This document shows, piece after piece, positions 40,846 to 50,550 of a stretch of 64,000 nucleotides of DNA. Both the position numbers and the translations under genes were made by a program. The stretch spans positions 38,221,006 to 38,285,005 of the forward strand of contig CM068839.1 in the NCBI GenBank assembly GCA_028554795.2. Direction: 5' to 3'. Within the stretch, counting starts at the first letter, position 1. Every line of letters starts with the position of its first letter. The notes below the pieces were generated by a model, which worked only from the letters and a program-made list of their open reading frames with translations, was not told where the DNA came from and did no database searches. The DNA is from Sinohyriopsis cumingii (Eukaryota; Mollusca; Bivalvia; Unionida; Unionidae).

Positions 40846-43800
40846 TTGAGCAGTTCCCTGCAATACACTACTTTGGCCTCTACTTCTCTTAGACGGGTGG
40901 TCGGGATGGGCCCGGTTCCGACAAATCGGCTGGTCACGCCGAGCCCTAGGAGGTCTTTATTAACTTTCTCACCTTCTTTCTCTCTCTCCTTGTATCTCTC
41001 TTGATACCACCGTTGCCCCTATATTCTTTTCCTTTATATTTCACTTTTCCAAGTCTTAGAAGGCTTCCTAGAAGGCGGTGGCTTAACGGGTCAATCGGGG
41101 GGTAATTTTACCGACCTTAGAAATTGGCGACTTCAGGGTCATTCAAAGGTAATTTTATCAACTGAGTATGGCATCTGTGTATCCCTGACACTTGAAAAGT
41201 GTCCCCTTGTTGGGCTCCTTGGTGGGTGGGGAGCACGGGTGCTGAATTTTTAATCTAGCCATCATGGATAATTCCAAAAAAAATCAAAATAAAAGATCGA
41301 AACCCTTATCAGAGTCTGACGATGAACCATGTAGTGTGGAGTCATTTCCACGCTTCATGGTCATACAGTCAAAAGATGCCACGAAACCGCTTGCCGCACT
41401 ATCTCCATTTGTCATCGAAAAGACTATCACAGGATCGATTGGCACACCTAAAAGTGTTAAAAAGTTGAAATCGGGTTGTTTTCTTATTGAGTGTGAGCGA
41501 CGAGGTCAATCAGACAATATCAGGAAAATGAAAACGTTCTTTGATATCCCAGTAACCTCATTCGCTCACACCACACTGAATACGTCCAAAGGCGTGATTC
41601 GCTGCCGTGACTTGGCTGGAGTCACCGACGCTGACATCATCGAAGGAATGAAAGATGAAGGTGTCACTGCAGTCCGACGAATACGTATTAAACGTAATAA
41701 CAATCTGCAGGACACCAACACCATTGTACTCACCTTCAACAGGCCAACTGTACCCAAAGTGGTGAAAGTTGGCTTTTTGCAAGTAAAGGTAGAGATTTAC
41801 ATTCCCAACCCCCTTCGGTGTTATAAGTGTCAAAAATACGGCCATCACGAAGACCGCTGCTCCAAGAGCCAAATATGTGGCCGATGCGGAGACAATGCTC
41901 ATCAGGAATCTGATTGTAGAGCAACTCCGCATTGTGTCAACTGCGGAAAAGAGCACCACGCAAATTCCAAGGATTGCGATACCTGGAAACAGGAGAAGGA
42001 AATTCAGAGGGTAAAATACACAAATAATATTCCCTATCCAGAAGCCAGAAAAATTGTACAGGCAAAAACAGCCCATCCTGGCCCATCCTTCTCCACTGTA
42101 GTGAAGAGCAATCCTAAAACAACAAAGGACGCTCAAACACAAACAGAAGCACCCGATTCAACACCAAATTCAAACACCCCCCATTACCAAGCACAGAAAA
42201 ACACGGCATCTACTCAGACTACATTTAATAATACCCAACAACCTAAATCACCAAAGAATAAAAAAACTCACGGAAACAGGCAACAAAAGGGGTCAGATGA
42301 CCCCATCAAACTTTATAACAGGTTTGGAGACATCGAGAGCATGGATGCAGAAGAATCTGCTCCATGCGCACAAGGGAACTCCAGACCTACAAACAAAAAA
42401 TTCACCCCCGTACTTCCTCCAGAGAAATAACAAAACAAATTCCGTCTGCGAAAGGTCTAACCTAGCTCCACAATCTTTAATTTAAATTTATAATGAAAAA
42501 CACTATCATACAATGGAATTGTCGAGGACTTAAAGCAAATTACAATGATATTCTCCTGCTTTTAAACGAACATGATCCTGCGGTACTATGCCTTCAAGAA
42601 ACATTCTTGAAAGATACAGACAATACCACATTTAAAAACTACTCCCTGTTTAACACCTGCTCTCCAAATGTTGATAGGGCATCAGGAGGAGTTTCTGTTA
42701 TTGTAAACAACAGTGCTCCTCATAGCTTCATTCATTTAAACACCAATTTACAAGCCATTGCTGTAAGCGTCACTCTACATCGAGTGATTACATTTTGCTC
42801 TATTTATTTACCACCAAACACTAACCTAGTACCAAACGAACTGGACAATCTTGTTCAACAGCTTCCCGCACCCTTTGTTTTACTCGGGGATTTTAATGCC
42901 CATAACATTTTATGGGGATCAAATCATATAAGTGACAGAGGTCACAAAGTTGAAGACTTTATTTCTAGACACGATCTGTGTCTATATAATACCAAAACAC
43001 CTACATATTTACACCCAGGCACGGGTACATACACAAGCATCGATTTGACAATTTGTTCTCCTTCTCTGCTTTTGGACTATGAATGGAAGGTCGCTGATGA
43101 CCTTCACAGCAGCGATCACTTCCCAATCTTTCTTGTAAATCTTAACTCTACAGGCGATGAAGTAATTCCACATTGGAATTTAAAGAAGGTCGACTGGGCC
43201 AAGTTTGAAACACTCTGTAAAACTAGGCTGAATGAGGATACAGTTTTCACTGTTGACGACACCATTCAGCATTTTACATCTATTTTAATAGAGATTGCAG
43301 AAGAATCCGTTCCCAAGTCCTCGCCATATTGTAAAAGAACCCAAAAACCTTGGGTCACTAAGGAATGTAAGGAAGCCATTAAACTACGCCGAGAAGCATT
43401 AAGGAAATTTAATAATCAACCGACGCCCGAAAACTTAAATATATATCGCATTGCCCGGGCCAAAGCTCGCCGCATAATCAAAGAAAGTAAAAGAGCATCA
43501 TGGAAGAAGTATGTTTCCTCTTTAAACTCTCGTTCCTCTGTTAAAAAAGTTTGGGACACTATACGCAAAATAAACGGAAAGAGAAAGCAAAACCCTCTCC
43601 GACATCTGACACTGAACAGTAGCAACTTTAGTTCAAAACGTGACATTGCAAATATTCTTGCTGACAGTTTCTCGAAAAATTCCTCATCATCTAATTATTC
43701 AGAAGCCTTCCAAAAACTTAAAACTCAAAAAGAAAAGTCACGTTTAAAATTCACATCCAACAACTCGGAAAGTTATAATCAATTGTTCTCACTATCGGAG

Positions 43801-44742
43801 CTTAGGGAGGCTTTAGATAAGGCCCATGATACATCCGCTGGGCCTGACGAGATACATTACCAGTTTCTGAAACACCTTCCAGAATCATCATTAACGTCTC
43901 TTTTGAAACTCTTCAATGATTTATGGATTACTGGTAATGTGCCAAAAATCTGGAAAGAAGCGACTGTAATACCAGTCCCCAAACCCGGTAAAGATAGCGA
44001 AGACCCCAACAGCTATCGACCAATTGCACTCACAAGCTGTGTGTGCAAAACAATGGAACGAATGATCAATTCTCGGCTTGTCTGGTATTTGGAAACTAAC
44101 AATTTAATATCTCCTTTCCAAAGTGGCTTTCGATATGGCCGGAGCACTAATGATCATCTGGTTAGACTAGAAACATTCATTCGCGATGGATTTATTAAGA
44201 AAGAACATTTAGTAGCGGTTTTCTTTGATTTAGAAAAGGCCTATGACACGACATGGAAGTACGGGATACTAAATGACCTGAACGATCTAGGTCTAAAAGG
44301 CCGTCTGCCCTCTTTCATATCCAACTTTCTCTCCGACAGAGAATTCAAAGTACGAGTGGGCTCTACCCTCTCAGATCTGCACGAGCAAGAGATGGGTGTA
44401 CCCCAGGGCAGTATTTTATCTGTGACGCTCTTTAACATCAAAATTAATAGCATCACCAAGTGTTTGACTCCTGGTGTGGATTGTTCGTTATACGTTGATG
44501 ATTTTCTAATATGTTATCGGTCAAAGCACATGCATACAATTGAAAGACAACTGCAGCAAAATATAAACAAAATTCAAAATTGGGCCAATGCAAACGGTTT
44601 CAAATTCTCGAAATCAAAAACGGTATGCATGCATTTCTGTCAGTTACGAAAACATCACGATGAACCGAACCTCACACTGGATGGAACACCTATTCCAGTT
44701 GTTGAGGAAACCAAATTTTTAGGTATAATCTTTGACAGAAAA
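40716..44742 (+). mobile_element. U9: truncated LINE, V-type, FLIE marker (twin of U6)
   Basis: 5' UTR 40716-41263, ORF1, ORF2 to codon 750, TA 44743-44744. Shares L73F with U6 only. Confidence 0.95.
41264..42430 (+). CDS. ORF1 nucleic-acid-binding protein, U9
   Basis: 388 aa, F23C and L73F, the same protein as U6. Knuckles intact. Confidence 0.93.
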   Translation: MDNSKKNQNKRSKPLSESDDEPCSVESFPRFMVIQSKDATKPLAALSPFVIEKTITGSIGTPKSVKKLKSGCFLIECERRGQSDNIRKMKTFFDIPVTSFAHTTLNTSKGVIRCRDLAGVTDADIIEGMKDEGVTAVRRIRIKRNNNLQDTNTIVLTFNRPTVPKVVKVGFLQVKVEIYIPNPLRCYKCQKYGHHEDRCSKSQICGRCGDNAHQESDCRATPHCVNCGKEHHANSKDCDTWKQEKEIQRVKYTNNIPYPEARKIVQAKTAHPGPSFSTVVKSNPKTTKDAQTQTEAPDSTPNSNTPHYQAQKNTASTQTTFNNTQQPKSPKNKKTHGNRQQKGSDDPIKLYNRFGDIESMDAEESAPCAQGNSRPTNKKFTPVLPPEK

Positions 44743-44874
44743 TACCCCCTGCGGGTCCGGGGTTGTAGAATTGGCCCGACGTGCCTCGCTACGTGTCGTA
44801 AAAGGCGACTAAGTAGAGGCAACCTGTTTGCCGTGGGTTGCGTCCCGTGTCGGGGGAGGAAAGGATCCTGGTAG
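42493..44874 (+). CDS. ORF2 truncated after codon 750 with 5' UTR-encoded tail, U9
   Basis: 793 aa, V-type, C292, silent GCGACTG marker near 43960 as in U6 and U10. Together with U7 and U8 it completes the second three-unit block. Confidence 0.85.
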   Translation: MKNTIIQWNCRGLKANYNDILLLLNEHDPAVLCLQETFLKDTDNTTFKNYSLFNTCSPNVDRASGGVSVIVNNSAPHSFIHLNTNLQAIAVSVTLHRVITFCSIYLPPNTNLVPNELDNLVQQLPAPFVLLGDFNAHNILWGSNHISDRGHKVEDFISRHDLCLYNTKTPTYLHPGTGTYTSIDLTICSPSLLLDYEWKVADDLHSSDHFPIFLVNLNSTGDEVIPHWNLKKVDWAKFETLCKTRLNEDTVFTVDDTIQHFTSILIEIAEESVPKSSPYCKRTQKPWVTKECKEAIKLRREALRKFNNQPTPENLNIYRIARAKARRIIKESKRASWKKYVSSLNSRSSVKKVWDTIRKINGKRKQNPLRHLTLNSSNFSSKRDIANILADSFSKNSSSSNYSEAFQKLKTQKEKSRLKFTSNNSESYNQLFSLSELREALDKAHDTSAGPDEIHYQFLKHLPESSLTSLLKLFNDLWITGNVPKIWKEATVIPVPKPGKDSEDPNSYRPIALTSCVCKTMERMINSRLVWYLETNNLISPFQSGFRYGRSTNDHLVRLETFIRDGFIKKEHLVAVFFDLEKAYDTTWKYGILNDLNDLGLKGRLPSFISNFLSDREFKVRVGSTLSDLHEQEMGVPQGSILSVTLFNIKINSITKCLTPGVDCSLYVDDFLICYRSKHMHTIERQLQQNINKIQNWANANGFKFSKSKTVCMHFCQLRKHHDEPNLTLDGTPIPVVEETKFLGIIFDRKYPLRVRGCRIGPTCLATCRKRRLSRGNLFAVGCVPCRGRKGSW

Positions 44875-47800
44875 TTGAGCAGTTCCCTGCAATACACTAC
44901 TTTGGCCTCTACTTCTCTTAGACGGGTGGTCGGGATGGGCCCGGTTCCGACAAATCGGCTGGTCACGCCGAGCCCTAGGAGGTCTTTATTAACTTTCTCA
45001 CCTTCTTTCTCTCTCTCCTTGTATCTCTCTTGATACCACCGTTGCCCCTATATTCTTTTCCTTTATATTTCACTTTTCCAAGTCTTAGAAGGCTTCCTAG
45101 AAGGCGGTGGCTTAACGGGTCAATCGGGGGGTAATTTTACCGACCTTAGAAATTGGCGACTTCAGGGTCATTCAAAGGTAATTTTATCAACTGAGTATGG
45201 CATCTGTGTATCCCTGACACTTGAAAAGTGTCCCCTTGTTGGGCTCCTTGGTGGGTGGGGAGCACGGGTGCTGAATTTTTAATCTAGCCATCATGGATAA
45301 TTCCAAAAAAAATCAAAATAAAAGATCGAAACCCTTATCAGAGTCTGACGATGAACCATGTAGTGTGGAGTCATTTCCACGCTTCATGGTCATACAGTCA
45401 AAAGATGCCACGAAACCGCTTGCCGCACTATCTCCATTTGTCATCGAAAAGACTATCACAGGATCGATTGGCACACCTAAAAGTGTTAAAAAGTTGAAAT
45501 CGGGTTGTCTTCTTATTGAGTGTGAGCGACGAGGTCAATCAGACAATATCAGGAAAATGAAAACGTTCTTTGATATCCCAGTAACCTCATTCGCTCACAC
45601 CACACTGAATACGTCCAAAGGCGTGATTCGCTGCCGTGACTTGGCTGGAGTCACCGACGCTGACATCATCGAAGGAATGAAAGATGAAGGTGTCACTGCA
45701 GTCCGACGAATACGTATTAAACGTAATAACAATCTGCAGGACACCAACACCATTGTACTCACCTTCAACAGGCCAACTGTACCCAAAGTGGTGAAAGTTG
45801 GCTTTTTGCAAGTAAAGGTAGAGATTTACATTCCCAACCCCCTTCGGTGTTATAAGTGTCAAAAATACGGCCATCACGAAGACCGCTGCTCCAAGAGCCA
45901 AATATGTGGCCGATGCGGAGACAATGCTCATCAGGAATCTGATTGTAGAGCAACTCCGCATTGTGTCAACTGCGGAAAAGAGCACCACGCAAATTCCAAG
46001 GATTGCGATACCTGGAAACAGGAGAAGGAAATTCAGAGGGTAAAATACACAAATAATATTCCCTATCCAGAAGCCAGAAAAATTGTACAGGCAAAAACAG
46101 CCCATCCTGGCCCATCCTTCTCCACTGTAGTGAAGAGCAATCCTAAAACAACAAAGGACGCTCAAACACAAACAGAAGCACCCGATTCAACACCAAATTC
46201 AAACACCCCCCATTACCAAGCACAGAAAAACACGGCATCTACTCAGACTACATTTAATAATACCCAACAACCTAAATCACCAAAGAATAAAAAAACTCAC
46301 GGAAACAGGCAACAAAAGGGGTCAGATGACCCCATCAAACTTTATAACAGGTTTGGAGACATCGAGAGCATGGATGCAGAAGAATCTGCTCCATGCGCAC
46401 AAGGGAACTCCAGACCTACAAACAAAAAATTCACCCCCGTACTTCCTCCAGAGAAATAACAAAACAAATTCCGTCTGCGAAAGGTCTAACCTAGCTCCAC
46501 AATCTTTAATTTAAATTTATAATGAAAAACACTATCATACAATGGAATTGTCGAGGACTTAAAGCAAATTACAATGATATTCTCCTGCTTTTAAACGAAC
46601 ATGATCCTGCGGTACTATGCCTTCAAGAAACATTCTTGAAAGATACAGACAATACCACATTTAAAAACTACTCCCTGTTTAACACCTGCTCTCCAAATGT
46701 TGATAGGGCATCAGGAGGAGTTTCTGTTATTGTAAACAACAGTGCTCCTCATAGCTTCATTCATTTAAACACCAATTTACAAGCCATTGCTGTAAGCGTC
46801 ACTCTACATCGAGTGATTACATTTTGCTCTATTTATTTACCACCAAACACTAACCTAGTACCAAACGAACTGGACAATCTTGTTCAACAGCTTCCCGCAC
46901 CCTTTGTTTTACTCGGGGATTTTAATGCCCATAACATTTTATGGGGATCAAATCATATAAGTGACAGAGGTCACAAAGTTGAAGACTTTATTTCTAGACA
47001 CGATCTGTGTCTATATAATACCAAAACACCTACATATTTACACCCAGGCACGGGTACATACACAAGCATCGATTTGACAATTTGTTCTCCTTCTCTGCTT
47101 TTGGACTATGAATGGAAGGTCGCTGATGACCTTCACAGCAGCGATCACTTCCCAATCTTTCTTGTAAATCTTAACTCTACAGGCGATGAAGTAATTCCAC
47201 ATTGGAATTTAAAGAAGGTCGACTGGGCCAAGTTTGAAACACTCTGTAAAACTAGGCTGAATGAGGATACAGTTTTCACTGTTGACGACACCATTCAGCA
47301 TTTTACATCTATTTTAATAGAGATTGCAGAAGAATCCGTTCCCAAGTCCTCGCCATATTGTAAAAGAACCCAAAAACCTTGGGTCACTAAGGAATGTAAG
47401 GAAGCCATTAAACTACGCCGAGAAGCATTAAGGAAATTTAATAATCAACCGACGCCCGAAAACTTAAATATATATCGCATTGCCCGGGCCAAAGCTCGCC
47501 GCATAATCAAAGAAAGTAAAAGAGCATCATGGAAGAAGTATGTTTCCTCTTTAAACTCTCGTTCCTCTGTTAAAAAAGTTTGGGACACTATACGCAAAAT
47601 AAACGGAAAGAGAAAGCAAAACCCTCTCCGACATCTGACACTGAACAGTAGCAACTTTAGTTCAAAACGTGACATTGCAAATATTCTTGCTGACAGTTTC
47701 TCGAAAAATTCCTCATCATCTAATTATTCAGAAGCCTTCCAAAAACTTAAAACTCAAAAAGAAAAGTCACGTTTAAAATTCACATCCAACAACTCGGAAA

Positions 47801-48771
47801 GTTATAATCAATTGTTCTCACTATCGGAGCTTAGGGAGGCTTTAGATAAGGCCCATGATACATCCGCTGGGCCTGACGAGATACATTACCAGTTTCTGAA
47901 ACACCTTCCAGAATCATCATTAACGTCTCTTTTGAAACTCTTCAATGATTTATGGATTACTGGTAATGTGCCAAAAATCTGGAAAGAAGCGACTGTAATA
48001 CCAGTCCCCAAACCCGGTAAAGATAGCGAAGACCCCAACAGCTATCGACCAATTGCACTCACAAGCTGTGTGTGCAAAACAATGGAACGAATGATCAATT
48101 CTCGGCTTGTCTGGTATTTGGAAACTAACAATTTAATATCTCCTTTCCAAAGTGGCTTTCGATATGGCCGGAGCACTAATGATCATCTGGTTAGACTAGA
48201 AACATTCATTCGCGATGGATTTATTAAGAAAGAACATTTAGTAGCGGTTTTCTTTGATTTAGAAAAGGCCTATGACACGACATGGAAGTACGGGATACTA
48301 AATGACCTGAACGATCTAGGTCTAAAAGGCCGTCTGCCCTCTTTCATATCCAACTTTCTCTCCGACAGAGAATTCAAAGTACGAGTGGGCTCTACCCTCT
48401 CAGATCTGCACGAGCAAGAGATGGGTGTACCCCAGGGCAGTATTTTATCTGTGACGCTCTTTAACATCAAAATTAATAGCATCACCAAGTGTTTGACTCC
48501 TGGTGTGGATTGTTCGTTATACGTTGATGATTTTCTAATATGTTATCGGTCAAAGCACATGCATACAATTGAAAGACAACTGCAGCAAAATATAAACAAA
48601 ATTCAAAATTGGGCCAATGCAAACGGTTTCAAATTCTCGAAATCAAAAACGGTATGCATGCATTTCTGTCAGTTACGAAAACATCACGATGAACCGAACC
48701 TCACACTGGATGGAACACCTATTCCAGTTGTTGAGGAAACCAAATTTTTAGGTATAATCTTTGACAGAAAA
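44745..48771 (+). mobile_element. U10: truncated LINE, V-type, end of the 4029-bp array
   Basis: 5' UTR 44745-45292, ORF1, ORF2 to codon 750, TA 48772-48773. By position in the three-unit period it should resemble U4/U7, but it is V-type, so the higher-order pattern stops before this unit. Confidence 0.95.
45293..46459 (+). CDS. ORF1 nucleic-acid-binding protein, U10
   Basis: 388 aa, F23C with L73 and C368, the same form as in U7 and U11. Confidence 0.93.
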   Translation: MDNSKKNQNKRSKPLSESDDEPCSVESFPRFMVIQSKDATKPLAALSPFVIEKTITGSIGTPKSVKKLKSGCLLIECERRGQSDNIRKMKTFFDIPVTSFAHTTLNTSKGVIRCRDLAGVTDADIIEGMKDEGVTAVRRIRIKRNNNLQDTNTIVLTFNRPTVPKVVKVGFLQVKVEIYIPNPLRCYKCQKYGHHEDRCSKSQICGRCGDNAHQESDCRATPHCVNCGKEHHANSKDCDTWKQEKEIQRVKYTNNIPYPEARKIVQAKTAHPGPSFSTVVKSNPKTTKDAQTQTEAPDSTPNSNTPHYQAQKNTASTQTTFNNTQQPKSPKNKKTHGNRQQKGSDDPIKLYNRFGDIESMDAEESAPCAQGNSRPTNKKFTPVLPPEK

Positions 48772-48903
48772 TACCCCCTGCGGGTCCGGGGTTGCAGAAT
48801 TGGCCCGACGTGCCTCGCTACGTGTCGTAAAAGGCGACTAAGTAGAGGCAACCTGTTTGCCGTGGGTTGCGTCCCGTGTCGGGGGAGGAAAGGATCCTGG
48901 TAG
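46522..48903 (+). CDS. ORF2 truncated after codon 750 with 5' UTR-encoded tail, U10
   Basis: 793 aa, V-type, C292. Its 43-residue tail is read from the 5' UTR of U11. That UTR has a private T-to-C change (GGGTTGCAG at about 48789), which is silent in this frame because the Cys codon TGT becomes TGC. Confidence 0.85.
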   Translation: MKNTIIQWNCRGLKANYNDILLLLNEHDPAVLCLQETFLKDTDNTTFKNYSLFNTCSPNVDRASGGVSVIVNNSAPHSFIHLNTNLQAIAVSVTLHRVITFCSIYLPPNTNLVPNELDNLVQQLPAPFVLLGDFNAHNILWGSNHISDRGHKVEDFISRHDLCLYNTKTPTYLHPGTGTYTSIDLTICSPSLLLDYEWKVADDLHSSDHFPIFLVNLNSTGDEVIPHWNLKKVDWAKFETLCKTRLNEDTVFTVDDTIQHFTSILIEIAEESVPKSSPYCKRTQKPWVTKECKEAIKLRREALRKFNNQPTPENLNIYRIARAKARRIIKESKRASWKKYVSSLNSRSSVKKVWDTIRKINGKRKQNPLRHLTLNSSNFSSKRDIANILADSFSKNSSSSNYSEAFQKLKTQKEKSRLKFTSNNSESYNQLFSLSELREALDKAHDTSAGPDEIHYQFLKHLPESSLTSLLKLFNDLWITGNVPKIWKEATVIPVPKPGKDSEDPNSYRPIALTSCVCKTMERMINSRLVWYLETNNLISPFQSGFRYGRSTNDHLVRLETFIRDGFIKKEHLVAVFFDLEKAYDTTWKYGILNDLNDLGLKGRLPSFISNFLSDREFKVRVGSTLSDLHEQEMGVPQGSILSVTLFNIKINSITKCLTPGVDCSLYVDDFLICYRSKHMHTIERQLQQNINKIQNWANANGFKFSKSKTVCMHFCQLRKHHDEPNLTLDGTPIPVVEETKFLGIIFDRKYPLRVRGCRIGPTCLATCRKRRLSRGNLFAVGCVPCRGRKGSW

Positions 48904-49321
48904 TTGAGCAGTTCCCTGCAATACACTACTTTGGCCTCTACTTCTCTTAGACGGGTGGTCGGGATGGGCCCGGTTCCGACAAATCGGCTGGTCACGCCGA
49001 GCCCTAGGAGGTCTTTATTAACTTTCTCACCTTCTTTCTCTCTCTCCTTGTATCTCTCTTGATACCACCGTTGCCCCTATATTCTTTTCCTTTATATTTC
49101 ACTTTTCCAAGTCTTAGAAGGCTTCCTAGAAGGCGGTGGCTTAACGGGTCAATCGGGGGGTAATTTTACCGACCTTAGAAATTGGCGACTTCAGGGTCAT
49201 TCAAAGGTAATTTTATCAACTGAGTATGGCATCTGTGTATCCCTGACACTTGAAAAGTGTCCCCTTGTTGGGCTCCTTGGTGGGTGGGGAGCACGGGTGC
49301 TGAATTTTTAATCTAGCCATC

Positions 49322-50488
49322 ATGGATAATTCCAAAAAAAATCAAAATAAAAGATCGAAACCCTTATCAGAGTCTGACGATGAACCATGTAGTGTGGAGT
49401 CATTTCCACGCTTCATGGTCATACAGTCAAAAGATGCCACGAAACCGCTTGCCGCACTATCTCCATTTGTCATCGAAAAGACTATCACAGGATCGATTGG
49501 CACACCTAAAAGTGTTAAAAAGTTGAAATCGGGTTGTCTTCTTATTGAGTGTGAGCGACGAGGTCAATCAGACAATATCAGGAAAATGAAAACGTTCTTT
49601 GATATCCCAGTAACCTCATTCGCTCACACCACACTGAATACGTCCAAAGGCGTGATTCGCTGCCGTGACTTGGCTGGAGTCACCGACGCTGACATCATCG
49701 AAGGAATGAAAGATGAAGGTGTCACTGCAGTCCGACGAATACGTATTAAACGTAATAACAATCTGCAGGACACCAACACCATTGTACTCACCTTCAACAG
49801 GCCAACTGTACCCAAAGTGGTGAAAGTTGGCTTTTTGCAAGTAAAGGTAGAGATTTACATTCCCAACCCCCTTCGGTGTTATAAGTGTCAAAAATACGGC
49901 CATCACGAAGACCGCTGCTCCAAGAGCCAAATATGTGGCCGATGCGGAGACAATGCTCATCAGGAATCTGATTGTAGAGCAACTCCGCATTGTGTCAACT
50001 GCGGAAAAGAGCACCACGCAAATTCCAAGGATTGCGATACCTGGAAACAGGAGAAGGAAATTCAGAGGGTAAAATACACAAATAATATTCCCTATCCAGA
50101 AGCCAGAAAAATTGTACAGGCAAAAACAGCCCATCCTGGCCCATCCTTCTCCACTGTAGTGAAGAGCAATCCTAAAACAACAAAGGACGCTCAAACACAA
50201 ACAGAAGCACCCGATTCAACACCAAATTCAAACACCCCCCATTACCAAGCACAGAAAAACACGGCATCTACTCAGACTACATTTAATAATACCCAACAAC
50301 CTAAATCACCAAAGAATAAAAAAACTCACGGAAACAGGCAACAAAAGGGGTCAGATGACCCCATCAAACTTTATAACAGGTTTGGAGACATCGAGAGCAT
50401 GGATGCAGAAGAATCTGCTCCATGCGCACAAGGGAACTCCAGACCTACAAACAAAAAATTCACCCCCGTACTTCCTCCAGAGAAATAA
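49322..50488 (+). CDS. ORF1 nucleic-acid-binding protein, U11
   Basis: 388 aa, F23C form. The stop codon is followed by CCAAAC rather than CAAAAC, shared with U13 only, which links the 3' part of this unit to U13. Knuckles intact. Confidence 0.93.
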   Translation: MDNSKKNQNKRSKPLSESDDEPCSVESFPRFMVIQSKDATKPLAALSPFVIEKTITGSIGTPKSVKKLKSGCLLIECERRGQSDNIRKMKTFFDIPVTSFAHTTLNTSKGVIRCRDLAGVTDADIIEGMKDEGVTAVRRIRIKRNNNLQDTNTIVLTFNRPTVPKVVKVGFLQVKVEIYIPNPLRCYKCQKYGHHEDRCSKSQICGRCGDNAHQESDCRATPHCVNCGKEHHANSKDCDTWKQEKEIQRVKYTNNIPYPEARKIVQAKTAHPGPSFSTVVKSNPKTTKDAQTQTEAPDSTPNSNTPHYQAQKNTASTQTTFNNTQQPKSPKNKKTHGNRQQKGSDDPIKLYNRFGDIESMDAEESAPCAQGNSRPTNKKFTPVLPPEK

Positions 50489-50550
50489 CCAAACAAATTC
50501 CGTCTGCGAAAGGTCTAACCTAGCTCCACAATCTTTAATTTAAATTTATA

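Larger units (their letters stand above)
22348..46521 (+). repeat. Higher-order repeat, two copies of 12,087 bp
   Basis: Three-unit blocks U4-U5-U6 and U7-U8-U9 share ordered markers: L/V hybrid ORF2, then C368W with C292S, then L73F. ORF starts are exactly 12,087 bp apart (22348/34435, 26377/38464, 30406/42493). Exact edges are not resolved. The left edge in U7 lies after about 33280, because its ORF1 N terminus differs from that of U4. Confidence 0.85.
20571..48773 (+). repeat. 4029-bp tandem array, seven truncated units (U4-U10)
   Basis: Seven consecutive units have exactly 4029 bp (4027 bp of element plus TA). ORF1 starts fall at 21119, 25148, 29177, 33206, 37235, 41264 and 45293, and the next element starts at 48774. 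The spacing never changes by a base. Unequal exchange between a host copy and an element inserted at its codon 750 would create such a unit. Confidence 0.95.
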
